From: Cymbomonas tetramitiformis
Taxonomy: Eukaryota; Chlorophyta; Pyramimonadophyceae; Pyramimonadales; Pyramimonadaceae
Length of the DNA: 18,980 nucleotides
NCBI GenBank assembly: GCA_001247695.2
Contig: LGRX02003654.1
Coordinates: 1-18,980, forward strand
Reading direction: 5' to 3'
The notes under the pieces were generated by a model. It saw only the letters and a program-made list of their open reading frames with translations. It did no database searches and had not been told where the DNA came from. The translations under genes and the position numbers were made by a program. Shown here piece by piece: positions 8,036 through 17,330 of this stretch (positions within the stretch are counted from its first letter, which is position 1; each line of letters opens with the position of its first letter).

Positions 8036-8386
8036 TTATGTGCTGGTTGGACTCGTCGTGGGTCGTGCTGTGACATCCAATGCTATCTCTTGCTCACTTG
8101 ATCGGCACACGCTCGAACAGAGACAGCTTTCCTCAGGCGGCGTCGGCATCATCTCCTGCTCGTGCCTCTTTTCCTCTATCACATCGTCCATATGCATCGC
8201 GGCGTCTTCCAGGGTCTGCATTGCAATCCGCCGCGCCTCTGTAAGCACTTCAGACTCAGCACATTTGCATGGGGGCTTTTGCAGCATTCTAATCACCCGA
8301 CGTCGAAAGGACTCTTCTGGTGGGCAACTACTTCCCCGTGGAACAATGCTGGTGCGCCGGGTTGAGCCCACAGAAGGCGACCCCAT
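8036..8386 (-). CDS. Probable last exon: charged helical tail (or a separate small gene)
   Basis: The minus frame ends at a TAA (8036-8038). It contains SFRRRVIRMLQKPPCKCAES, LTEARRIAMQTLEDAAMHMD and DVIEEKRHEQEM, a clear amphipathic charged helix, then a Pro/Thr/Ser-rich end. It could be the end of the channel tail, which in polycystins holds a coiled coil. Alternatively it is its own gene: an ATG at 8384-8386 follows two CCCTAAAA motifs at once. I could not place a phase-matching acceptor with confidence. Confidence 0.42.
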   Translation of the reverse strand: MGSPSVGSTRRTSIVPRGSSCPPEESFRRRVIRMLQKPPCKCAESEVLTEARRIAMQTLEDAAMHMDDVIEEKRHEQEMMPTPPEESCLCSSVCRSSEQEIALDVTARPTTSPTST

Positions 8387-11300
8387 ATTTAGGGTTTTAG
8401 GGTTTTACCTACCCCACCCCAGTGACGATGAAGCTCCCCTCCCTCACAGGATCGAATTCGCTCCAGTTTCTGTTCAACTTGGAATGTAATGGAATATCGG
8501 TGGTTTTGAGCGACAGAATCTACATCGCTGTGACGGCCGAGACAGCATGGCAAACAAGGAGGTCAATACCACGGTACACAACATACATGGCGCGGAGCGG
8601 CCCAGGGCCACAGCGGTGCTCCTTTCCCTTCTCCCACCCCTTCCAACCCAGGGACTGTTACATTTCTGTGGATGCGTACAGCACCTTTCGGGTCGGACGG
8701 AGGGTTTTCCTTTTGCACGAATTCTACCTCTGGGCGGCAATGGACGCACCTATTGAAGGAAACGGAACGCGCGGCGCCGCGGATCAGTACAACCCACATT
8801 CGTGCAAAAAGGAAACCCCCCCACCTAGCCCCCTCGGTGTGGAGACCATAGCTCAACTTATAAAACGGAAGCGAGCTCACCATGCCCCACCAACCCCCAT
8901 CGCAAGCGCTACATGTTTGAGCACTCCAATCGAAGCCAGCTCTCCGCAGACCCCCTTCCCACTCCTTCCTTCAGCTGCAGGCTTCTGCTCCCTGACCGTG
9001 AAGCGGGCAGCGGCCCAGGGCCCTTTTACCCCCAGCCCACGCGCAGCGCCTGCATGGTGCACAGGGCGGCTCACCTGCGCCACTTCCGATCCTCTCGTCG
9101 CGACATTCTTCTGGCGGCGCTCCGTGATCAAGATCTTATCTTTCCACGCGGGTTTGCTGTTGGCAGCAGCAGCAGCAGCAGCTGGATCTTCACAGGGCTC
9201 CCAGATTGAGGGGTGTGTGCCTTGGGCCTGAAGGGGTGATGGCGAGGGGTGGAAGGGGAACAAGGGGGGTATTGAGCACATCCGACTGCCGCATATCTGG
9301 AAACCCCTATCCGGCACGGGCGGGGGTCCAAGGTAGGCGCGCAACGCGGACAACAACCGCGCCCAACGCGGACCCCGTTGTCCCCCAGATCTGTGAGACG
9401 CTCAGCCATACCGCCGCGAAGTGCTTCCGAGGCACCCGTCACCAAACAAGGGCCAAATGACACATCATGGGCACCCTTGATGGGGGAGCCGCAACGTCCC
9501 CCGCCGCGCATTGCCACGCTCGGCAGACATGGCGGGCACGGAGCCACGTCAGAGGGCCGATTGCTGCCACGACGACCTTCAAATGCTCCCTCTCTGACAC
9601 CTCCAGATTCTTCAGCATCGCCAGAATCTTGTCGTCGTGTAGCTCACTCCGTCTTATGTTCTGATTGAAGATGGCCTGCGCTCCCGCCCCCCGGAGCCCC
9701 CTAGAGCCGGACCCCTTCCACAACCGGCGTCCAACCTGGCAAAATGCCAGCAGGATGGCGCGCTGCCGATGCGGGACCCGCCACTGGCCAACTGGAGCTG
9801 TCAAGAAGCTGCTGGATCTCGGCATCTCAGCGCATGACGGGGCGCATGCACATGATGGCGGCCGCGCCGCAGGATCTGACTCTGTCTTCAGCGGTGCACG
9901 GCGGCGTGTGCCGACGCACCTTGCCGTAATACCACACCTCTTCATTCAGCGAGGTGGACTCCTGGGCGTGGGCACATCGCCGCGCCCCCTCAACCCATGC
10001 GCGTGGCATACCCCACGCGCCTTCATCCGCGCCCGCTTTGCTCACTCGCGCAGGGCCCACCCGCTCCGTCTGGTGCGGCATGGTGGTGCGTCATCCCCCA
10101 CGACTGGGTCTACATTGGGGAAGACACCACGTGGCTGGTGCAACGGCAGTGCCGCATGCATCCCGGCACATAGCTGGGACCTGTCAGAAGCAGCGGCATC
10201 AGGCTTGTGCCCGCAGCATCCCGGCACATAGCTGGGACCTGTGAGAGGCAGCGGCATCAGGCTTGTGCCCGCAGCACGATGCTTTCGGTCAAAGGAACTC
10301 CTACAGCTTTCGCTTGCATGGGAGTACGCGTCGGCAAATACTGAACGGACGTCTGTGCCGGAACTGGAATAAGGAACTGCACACGCCGCAGACGTGGCAA
10401 AGGCGCCACGTCACCGCAGACCGGCGAAGGCACGTGGCGCCTCGGAGCTGGCAGCGATACACGTCGATGCTTGCTGCACGTGACGGCCGCGAAGATTTGC
10501 CAGGCACTCGCGCAGTGGAGTCTCGTGAAGCACCGAGCAGTGAACAACGACCGCCAGAGGGACTTTGGGCGCCAGGAGTGGGCAGGATGCGCAGGCCCGA
10601 GCACCTTGATAGATTCTTTGACCACGGTGAACGCGTCCACTATGATGGCAAGCAGGAAGTTGACCAGCACCAAAACCACCAAGACGGCGTAGCTCATGTA
10701 GAACACCATCGACACGATGCCCATGGCAATGCCCTGCGACTCGCTGAGCAGGAACATGTCCTCCGCCACCGAGTTGTCGCCGAACACCATCAGATTGAAG
10801 AGCGTGTACATGGACTTGAATGGCTCGGAGAAGGCCTAACGCACCCCCCCGTCTCCCCTCACATCCCCCACGCTCAAACATGCCAAGAAGGGGCGCCGGG
10901 GCTGGAAGCCAGGTCGGAGCTCGTGCGCATTGTGGCCAGATAAGCCGGTCTGCATGACAGAGGTAAAGCAGACAAGAGGCGAAGCGCAGCCGGCCGGGTC
11001 GGATCGCTGGAATGCTGTGGCGCCACGTGGACTCGGCCGGGTCGGATCGCTGGAATGCTGTGGCGCCGAGTCGGGAGTCGGGTTTCGGTGTGCCACACAT
11101 GCAGCCGCACCTGGCATGACACCGGCTGTCCCCACATGCTGTCCCCACATGCGGGCGTCACATGTGGGCGTCACATGCGGGAGGCCGGCCCCCCCCCGAC
11201 GGAATTGCAACCACCACCACGGGGCATTAGACTCAGTCGGGTCCATACCTCGAGGGTGGTGCCGAAGACGAGGTGGCCGGTGACGCCGTACCCCACGAAG

Positions 11301-14179
11301 ATGAGGAAGAGCAGGATGAAGAAGTGGTACAGGTCGCTCGCCGCCACCGTGAGCGTGCGCGTCAGGATACCCATGCGAGGCTGGAAGTCGCACACCTTGA
11401 GCATGCGCGCGATTAGCAGGAAGGAGTTCAGGCCGTGGAGCATCATGTACGTCACCTGCGCCGGCGACCCTGTCAGCGCGCCGCCTCTGCAAAGGAGCGC
11501 ACCGCGGAGCGTCGGATCGCCGCCTCTGCAAAGGAGCGCACCGCGGAGCGTCGGATCGCCGCCTCTGCAAAGGAGCGCACCGCGGAGCGTCGGATCGGGG
11601 CGCATCCACCTGGAAGCTGGTCAGATGGCGCATGTTGGTGAATGCGTCCAGCACCGCATCGAATTCATCGGACTGGCCGTTGTCGTCATCGTTGATTTTG
11701 AGGTAGCGGCCGAGGCTGTCAAGGCTCGCGTACACATCGTACCGCGGATGCATGTCGAAGGGCGCCATCTGCACGCCACCGAGCACGGTTGATCCGGGGG
11801 CCCACGATCAGCGAGTTGCCGCCACCCCCTTGCGCCATGCCCACCTCTAATGCAGCATGTGCGAACATCGACGCAGCCAATGCCACAATGCGACGCTGTA
11901 GGACCCCAGCGCGCGAGTATCCTGGCAGCCAATCAGAGTCATCCCATTCATGTACCGGCATTATGCAGCAGCAGAATATCCTAAGCGGTCATTATTAATC
12001 AGCATCCACCGCCGTTGGCGTGCATCCGCTTGCTTCTGCTCGGCAGGTGCGAATGTGTGACCGTACAAACCCCTACGACATGTGCGCGTGCTTCTCCTCG
12101 GTAGGTGTGCATGTGTGACCGTACAAACCCCTACAACATGTGCACGTGCTTCTCCTCGGCAGGTGTGCATGATTTGTGTGACCGTACAAACCCCTACGAC
12201 ATGTGCGCAGAAAGCTTCTCCTCAGCAGGTGTGCATGTGTGACCGTGCAAACCCCTACGACATGTGCGCGTGCTTCGGCAAGGTGCAGCCGACAGAATTA
12301 GGAGAAACGACGCTGTTCTGAATTTTTCTCGGCAGAGACAAAATAGCAGATTTGCAGGGGGCCCCTTTCAGGCCCGAAATTTTGGATTTCGTTCACTGTG
12401 GTTACCGTCGATTCACAGAGACAGTTTTAATTGGATTTCGTTCGCTGTAACATTCTGACGAGACTATTTCTAGTCGAAGTTGTAGTTGGATTCGTTCACT
12501 TTACGGTTCAGATTGAGTTACAGAGACAGTTTTTATACGTAAGAGCTACAGGCAGTATGATAGATTGACAGTTGGCAGCCTAGAGACGACACAGTCGGAG
12601 AGCGCTCGTGCAAGCAGCTTAAAAACCTAGTCTGCGGAGACCTCTGTGTTTTGGAAAATTCAGCCCAAATAGAACTCTCTAGCTAAAAACATTTCTTTGA
12701 TTTATAAGAGACACCCGACCCGGCCCTCCCATGGGACAGTTGAGCCTTGCTGAACTGCTTTCAGCCTGGCCCAGCTGTTTTGGGTTCGGATTACAGCACA
12801 CCTCCGTTCGTTGTACAAAGCAATTGTTCATTCCTACTGATGTGTAAATCTGATATAACTGCAAAGAAATCCTCGGCAGGTGTGCATGTGTGACCGTGCA
12901 AACCCCTACGACATGTGCGCGTGCTTCACTCGGCAGGTGTGCATGTGTGACCGTGCAAACCCCTACGACATGTGCGCGCAAAGCTTCTCCTCCGGCAGGT
13001 GTGCATGTGTGGACCGTGCAAACCCTACGACATACGCGTGCTTCTCCTTGGCAGGTGTGTGCAAAAACGGAAAAAACTCCTTACGACATGTGCGTGCTCT
13101 CCTCAGCAGGTGTGTGCATGTGTGACCGTGCAATTCCCTACGACATGTACGCGTGCTTCCCGGCAGGTGTGCATGTGTGACCGTACAAACCCCTACGACA
13201 TGTGCTGTATTTGCTCGGCAGGTGTGCATGTGTGACCGTGCAAACCTCTACGACATGTACGCGTGAGCCTCGGCAGGTAGTATGTGTGACCGTGCAAACC
13301 CCTGCCGACATGTGCGCGTGCTTCTGCTCGGCAGGTGTGCATGTGTGACCGGAAAAAACCCTACGACATGTGCGCGTGCTTCTCCTCGGCAGGTGTGCAT
13401 GTGTGACCGTACAAACCCCTACGATCCCCGCTTATCCGTGTGTATGTGAATGGGTTTGCATTTTTTATTGGTGACTGTACTGATGGAAACAGTACGCACC
13501 GAAAAAGCTGCCGTCGTACCCTGCGTGTGCGTGTGTGCTCATTTGGTTGCAATTGTACCTTGAGGCAATCGAACCGAAAGCGAAGTCCCAGTCGCGCGCT
13601 TCGGGGACGGGGAGCACACGTCAAAAGAGTGGACGCACTTTATTAAAGTAGGTGGTGATCCAGACAATGATGATTACGATGCTCATCGATATGCTGCACA
13701 GGTCAAAATAGTTCCAGGCACTCGAAAAATACTCGGAGAAGCTGCCTGTTCGGTACTTAGTCATGAATAGCTCCCTGGCAATCACTCCATATCTCCCCGC
13801 ACATCGTCAGACAGGCTCCGCTGCTTGCGTGGCACGGTCCCCACCGCCACCTCACGGTCCCCACCGCCACGTCGCGGCTCTGCGAGACGGCATGGGGCAG
13901 CCCGCACGGATGACCATGGCCTATCTTCTTCTGTCTCTTGGCTCTTGGACAGTCCCAGGCATAGCAGAGCTGCTCAGGCCCGCCAGATTCCTGAACCTCC
14001 GCGACAATATGCGGCATGCTTCATAAGGTAAGGGCTTTCTGGTTAGAGCTTTACGTGGATTCGCTGACAGCAGCCATGATAATAAAGAGGACAAAGATCA
14101 GCTGCCATTTCTCCCAGGCACAGCCCCCCTCGCCCCCCCTCAACTCCTCGTACAAGCCGCGCAGGGGTGCCATCGTTTC
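8036..14179 (-). CDS. Polycystin-2/TRP-like cation channel gene, 3' half, multi-exon
   Basis: This is a gene on the minus strand assembled from exons joined at GT-AG introns with matching phase: 14179-14055, 13774-13639, 11768-11610, 11455-11249, 10835-10605, 9961-9920, 9675-9601 (or to 9577) and 9227-9075, then possibly 8727-8662 and a last exon ending at 8036. The spliced product runs S2 (WQLIFVLFIIMAAVSE), S3 (WNYFDLCSISMSIVIIIVW), an acidic S3-S4 stretch, S4 (LNSFLLIARMLKV), S5 (YHFFILLFLIFVGYGV), pore (FNLMVFGDNS), S6 (VLVVLVLVNFLLAIIVDAF) and a tail. This is the order and spacing of polycystin-2 channels, which pass Ca2+ and other cations in cilia and internal membranes; LVFGTTLEAFSEPFKSMYTLF is the S5-pore link. 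S1 and the extracellular TOP domain would be upstream and were not found in the window. The C-terminal exons and the first exon start are less certain than the membrane exons. Confidence 0.8.
8388..8407. repeat. Short telomere-type tract (TTTTAGGG)
   Basis: The plus strand reads TTTAGGG, TTTTAGGG, TTTTA (20 bases). TTTTAGGG is the telomere repeat of Chlamydomonas and some other green algae. On the minus strand it reads as tandem AAACCCTAA 'telo boxes' directly before an ATG, a motif known from plant promoters. Confidence 0.6.
8662..8727 (-). CDS. Possible short channel tail exon
   Basis: A 66-base stretch between CCCAGAG and GTAACA keeps phase 0 and encodes VEFVQKENPPSDPKG and VRIHRN. The support is only the phase, the donor and the charged composition. 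Confidence 0.28.
9075..9227 (-). CDS. Channel tail exon with an alanine run
   Basis: The frame between CTTCAG and a consensus donor (CAG then GTGAGC) reads AQGTHPSIWEPCEDP, a run of seven alanines made by a GCT microsatellite, then KPAWKDKILITERRQKNVA and SEVAQ. The charged second half looks like true coding sequence; the exact acceptor is uncertain (the CCCTGTGAAG at 9198 could also start it). Confidence 0.5.
9164..9183. repeat. GCA/GCT trinucleotide microsatellite
   Basis: Six GCA units in a row on the plus strand, read as alanine codons GCT on the minus strand inside the proposed channel tail exon. Confidence 0.9.
9601..9675 (-). CDS. Channel tail exon
   Basis: After GAGCGCAG the frame reads AIFNQNIRRSELHDDKILAM and LKNLE, then GTGTCA. 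A second possible donor 24 bases further on adds VSEREHLK and would end the exon at 9577. The sequence is charged and helical, as expected in a channel tail. The phase joins the micro-exon. Confidence 0.65.
9920..9961 (-). CDS. Channel micro-exon in the cytoplasmic tail
   Basis: A 42-base exon between CGCCCAG and GTGCGT encodes ESTSLNEEVWYYGK and continues the frame of the pore exon exactly (phase 0). Its acidic-aromatic make-up fits the region just after S6. It is too short to be found without the frame match. Confidence 0.65.
10158..10273. repeat. 58-bp direct tandem duplication in a channel intron
   Basis: Two copies starting at 10158 and 10216 differ at only a few bases (CTGTCAGAAG against CTGTGAGAGG) and carry GGCACATAGCTGGGACCTGT. 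They lie in the intron between the pore exon and the micro-exon. Confidence 0.9.
10605..10835 (-). CDS. Channel exon: pore loop and S6
   Basis: The 77-codon exon lies between GCGTTAG and GTGCTC, phase 0 at both ends. It encodes AFSEPFKSMYTLFNLMVFGD, where FGDNS is the selectivity-filter region (compare L-G-D in polycystin-2), then an S6 helix (VLVLVNFLLAIIVDAF) and VVKESIK. The asparagine in the LVNFLLAII stretch is typical of polycystin and TRP gates. Confidence 0.9.
10990..11068. repeat. Duplicated ~43-bp unit in a channel intron
   Basis: GGCCGGGTCGGATCGCTGG, with AATGCTGTGGCGCC after it, occurs twice in tandem. Shorter doublets follow (TGTCCCCACATGC near 11128 and GGGCGTCACATG near 11153). 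All are in the intron between the S5 and pore exons. Confidence 0.88.
11249..11455 (-). CDS. Channel exon: S4, S4-S5 linker and S5
   Basis: The 69-codon exon lies between GGCGCAG and GTATGG, phase 0 at both ends. It encodes VTYMMLHGLNSFLLIARMLK (S4), PRMGILTRTLTVAASDLYHF (linker) and FILLFLIFVGYGVTGHLVFG (S5), followed by TTLE. The linker and the LVFG-T end of S5 are strongly polycystin-like. The preceding 154-base intron carries three copies of a 39-bp repeat with acceptor-like sites. Confidence 0.88.
11480..11600. repeat. 39-bp tandem repeat, three copies, in a channel intron
   Basis: Three identical copies contain GCCTCTGCAAAGGAGCGCAC and CGCGGAGCGTCGGATC on the plus strand. On the gene's sense strand each unit has GCGCTCCTTTGCAG, an intron-acceptor-like sequence. 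The true acceptor of the S4 exon lies a short distance after the array. Confidence 0.93.
11610..11768 (-). CDS. Channel exon: S3-S4 acidic segment
   Basis: The 53-codon exon lies between GTGCAG and GTGGAT, phase 0 at both ends. It encodes MAPFDMHPRYDVYASLDSLG, an acidic stretch (KINDDDNGQSDEF) and DAVLDAFTNMRHLTSFQ. The acidic stretch sits where polycystins have the S3-S4 link. The intron before it is 1.87 kb and contains the 58-bp minisatellite arrays; another short exon in there cannot be excluded, although the phases join directly. Confidence 0.75.
12040..12287. repeat. 58-bp minisatellite array A in the long channel intron
   Basis: About four copies of a ~58-bp unit containing CGGCAGGTGTGCATGTGTGA, CCGTACAAACCCC and TACGACATGTGCGCGTGCTT. 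The same unit forms array B at 12872-13430. Confidence 0.92.
12288..12871. other. Unrelated 580-bp segment between the two arrays
   Basis: AT-richer intron sequence with no gene seen. It holds its own diverged repeat around GGATTTCGTTCACTG and ACAGAGACAGTTTT (12386-12430 and 12489-12535). It splits what looks like one minisatellite into two, so it may be an insertion. I found no clear target duplication. Confidence 0.5.
12872..13430. repeat. 58-bp minisatellite array B in the long channel intron
   Basis: About nine or ten copies of the unit of array A, more diverged, with small deletions (for example near 13020-13090, GTGCAAAAACGGAAAAAACT). Confidence 0.9.
13639..13774 (-). CDS. Channel exon: S2-S3 linker and S3
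   Basis: The 136-base exon lies between TTGCCAG and GTGCGT. It encodes ELFMTKYRTGSFSEYFSS followed by WNYFDLCSISMSIVIIIVW, the S3 helix with the conserved aromatic-N-x-x-D pattern of polycystins. Its first base completes the codon left open by the S2 exon, and it ends in phase 0. The 280-base intron before it holds a duplicated CACGGTCCCCACCGCCAC. Confidence 0.8.
13838..13875. repeat. Duplicated CACGGTCCCCACCGCCAC in a channel intron
   Basis: Two tandem copies with a short difference (CTCACGG against GTCGCGG after them). They lie in the intron between the S2 and S3 exons. Confidence 0.85.
14055..14179 (-). CDS. Channel exon: S2 membrane segment
   Basis: It encodes CAWEKWQLIFVLFIIMAAVSES, the S2 helix and its flank, and ends at a GT (ATCCAC then GTAAAG) in phase 2. 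The codon is completed by the first G of the next exon. The start at 14179 is the acceptor I judge most likely. Another frame just before the helix reads APLRGLYEEL, typical of a helix preceding S2, so a one-base error or an unseen short intron in the G-runs at 14124-14142 is possible. Confidence 0.6.
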
Positions 14180-15570
14180 CTCTCTACCCTGGCTTCGACC
14201 GCCGAGCTGCTGCGAGTCTCAAGTGTTTATGTGCTAGGAGGCAAGCACAAGGGCCAGAGACGCAAGTAAAAGGGCTAAGAAAACGGCTAAGTACAAAAAG
14301 CAACTACAACTATAAAAGTACTCAGTACGGAGTATAGTAGGACCGATATGAATGATGTTGGTGTGAGGTGCCTAGATCGCTGTACGGAGTACTTAGTACA
14401 GTTGAGCTCCGAGTTCAGTTTCATGATGCTTAAGAACTCTATGGCAGCCAACTTCGGGGATGAGAACTGAACTGAGATAAGTGTAACATAAAAAGTACGA
14501 AACCGTAACCGCTGTATATTTGTATCGAAAGCATACATTGAAAGCATACTTGAAGTGAATAGCGAAATCCTATTCCGGATAGTGGACCGCCGTAGTGTCG
14601 AAATCATACCGCGTGCGGTCGTTTAATAGTTAGAATAAGATAAGTCCGAAAGTGTAAAGAAGAAAAGAAGCAGGAGTGTAGCCTCCTACAAAATGGTAAT
14701 TGGTCCGTTTTTCCGCGTCGCTTCCTGAAAATTTCTGTTTTTGCCTATTCTTATTGCACCCCCCTTGCGTAATGCCTTTCGCCCGACGTTTCTTTCTTGA
14801 AATCTAGAACAGTGTGCCGTGCGTTTCTGCTTCGTGTTGGTGGGTGCGTGGTTGTGGGATTCAGGTGCTCTAGGAGTGGCGATCTCCGAGTACTTTGATC
14901 CGCGACGTAGTTTGGTACGACTACATGGCAATGGAGGAGGTAGCTTGGGGCCCTTGGTCCTCCCTCCCCTTTGCGAATGTACTTTGAGTCTGTTCTGTCC
15001 TCGGATGGAACGGCTGCTGGCGTAGCGTGGGTGCCTTGCAGGTAAATCGCGCTGCTGCGGTCCTTCGAGGGCTACACCGACAAGCGGAATTTTGTGTGCT
15101 TGCGTGTGTTGGTTTAGCCTTGCCTTCTAGGTGCATACGGACCGCCGGTCCTCACACAGTCGCTCGGGCCTGTATCGTTGCGAATCCTTTGCGTATGTGC
15201 TTTGGAATTATCTTTAATTTTGCGAATGGGAACATGTTTTACGTTGGCGTGTTGCTCTCGAGTCTTTCTTGAAGTCTAGAACTTGTTTTTGTTTGGCATG
15301 TTTGTCGTTGGGTGGCTGGAATGGCGTGCGGGCCTGCAGGCACGGTCTGCGGTTTTCGGCCCTTCGAGAACTGTGTTTCCGCGGCGGGAAAGGTGCGGTT
15401 TTGCGCGTGGCTGCCTTGCTTGTTAATTGAGCGCTGTTAGTAGGTTCGCTCTGCCGCCAAGATTCCTTTTCCTTTTGATCTTGCACTTGGAATGGTCGCG
15501 CCTTTCGGGCCGGTTTAGTCACGCGGGCTCGCGCTCGTGTGACATTCCTCGTGTACGGCGGGTGTCGCGG
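14180..15570. other. Long stretch without a recognised gene
   Basis: This is where the 5' exons of the channel (S1, TOP domain) could lie, but I could not recognise them. Small structures seen: an imperfect palindrome CTGTACGGAGTACTTAGTAC at 14380-14401, a second GTACGGAGTA at 14326, a hairpin AGGAG-TGTAGC-CTCCT near 14672, and a direct repeat TTTCTTGAA(A/G)TCTAGAAC near 14789 and 15263. Short frames on both strands show no known protein. Confidence 0.4.
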
Positions 15571-15979
15571 TCTTGCATCACAGCTGCATACTCCCCCACA
15601 AGTTTAGACTTAGCACGTCACGGCCTAGGTGCGCGGCGGTCCCCGGGATGAGCGTCGGGATGAGCCGTGCCGAGCGCGTGGCTTCGTGCTGCGCGGTGCG
15701 TATGGCTCAGCGGCGGGCCTGGGATCGGGCGGCGTGGTTCATTCTGCGGCTTCAGGTGTTGCGGGATGTCCGTGTCGGGCGCGATCGCTGCGTGGTCTGG
15801 CTTAGGGGTCAGGAGATGCGGGATCGGGCGGCGGGTTTGCGGGCGTGGCGGCGGGCGGCGTTTTCATTGCTAGGCTTAGCTTTTTGCGGGTGGCGTCCCA
15901 TGGGATTGTGCGCCGTGCGGTCTTGCGCCTGTCCGAGGGGGGGGGGAGGTACCTCAGATTGGACGAGCGCAGAGCGCAC

Positions 15980-17330
15980 TCGGCGTACGGCCACGGCACC
16001 GATGCTACCTTTAGTGGAGCGCGTGGCCACAGCCACAGCACGAGCGCTGCCTCGAACGAGGCTCGCGGCCATGGCCACAGCGCTGGCGCTGCCCCTGGTG
16101 AAGCGCGCGGTGACGGCCACAGCGCCAGTCACGGCACTACTCCTAGCGAGGCGCACGGCCACAGCCATTGCGCGAGCGCTGCCCCTGGCGAGGCGCACGG
16201 CCGCGGCCACTGCGCGAGTGCTGCCCTGAGCGAGGCGCACAGCCATGGCGCGAGTGTCGCCCTTAGCGGGAGGCGCAGTAGCATGCATGGCGCGGGCATG
16301 CGCTACATATGCCCTGGCGAGAGGCGCACCCACGGCCATAGCGCTAGCACTGCCCCTAGCGAGCTCCGCGAGCATAGCCACGGCACCGGCTCTGCCCCGA
16401 GCGAGACGCGTGGCGACGGCCATAGCGCCGGCGCTGCACTGAGTGGAGCGCACGGCCGCGGCACTAGCGCTGCCTCGAGCGAGGCTCGCGGCCATGGCCA
16501 CAGCGTTGGCGTTGCCCCTGGTGAGGCGCGCGGTAACGGCCACAGCGCTAGCGTTGCCCCTGGCGAGGCGCACGGCCACAGCCACTGCGCGAGCGCTGCC
16601 CTGAGCGAGGCGTGCGGCCACATCGGCGTTGCCCCTAGCGAGGTGCGCGGCCACTGCCCTAGCACCAGCGCTGCCCCTGGCGAGGCGAGTGGTGGCAGTC
16701 GCGGCACGAGCGCTGCCCCTAGCGAGGCGCGTGGTGGCAGATGCGGCACTGGCGCTGCCCCTAGCGAGGCGCGTGGTGGCAGTCGCGGCACTGGCGCTGC
16801 CCCTAGCGAGGCGCGCGGCCACATCGGCGCTGCCCCTAGCGAGGCGCGCGGCCACATCGGCGCCGCTCTGAGCGAGGCACGCGGCCACAGGCACGGCGCT
16901 GGCGCTGCCCCTAGCGAGGCGCGCAACCACATCGGCGCTGCTCTGAGCATGACGCACGGCCACGGCACGAGCGATGCCTCGAGCGAGGCGCGCGGCGACG
17001 GCCACAGCGCATGCGCTGCCCAGAGCGAAGCGCACGGCTACTGTGCAAGTGCCGTCCCTAGCGGGGCGCGCAGTAGCAAGCATGGCACGGGCATGCGCTA
17101 CATATGCCCCGGCGCGAGGCGCACCCATAGCCATAGCGCTAGCAGTGCCCCTAGCGAGCCCCGCGAGCACGGCCATGGCACCGGCGCAACCCCCTGTGAG
17201 GTGCACGGCCACGGTCAGAGCGCTGGCGGTGACCCGAGCGAGGCGCTAGACCACAGCCAGAGCGCTGGCGGTGCCCCGAGCGAGGCGCGCGACCAAAGCC
17301 ACGACACAGACGCGCGCGCTGGCGCGACAC
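15980..17330. repeat. Large GC-rich array of 42/33-bp units with higher-order structure
   Basis: Units start at a GAGGCGC core; successive starts at 16682, 16724, 16766, 16808, 16841, 16874 and 16916 give periods of 42, 42, 42, 33, 33 and 42. All are multiples of 3, so long frames stay open: a plus frame (15845-17476) rich in GHGHSAGAAPSEARG-type repeats, another plus frame (LPLARRVVAVAARA) and a minus frame (15809-17212; LARGSASAVAVAARLARG). A different segment with CATGCGCTACATATGCC recurs 795 bases apart (16297 and 17092), which shows a higher-order duplication. None of the three frames has a recognisable domain, and I do not call a gene. Confidence 0.9.

Noticed and set aside
8877..9356. 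A single unspliced 159-residue protein on the minus strand
   Set aside because: Only the part between an acceptor near 9227 and the consensus donor at 9075 looks coding; the rest is Gly/Pro-rich filler with no recognisable sequence.
10263..10943. Plus-strand frame of 226 residues opposite the pore exon
   Set aside because: It is the antisense of the clearly conserved pore-S6 exon and has no features of its own.
12040..13430. Recursive splice sites (CTCCTCGGCAG followed by GTGTGC) in each 58-bp unit
   Set aside because: The motif is on the plus strand, whereas the channel gene is on the minus strand, so it cannot serve that gene.
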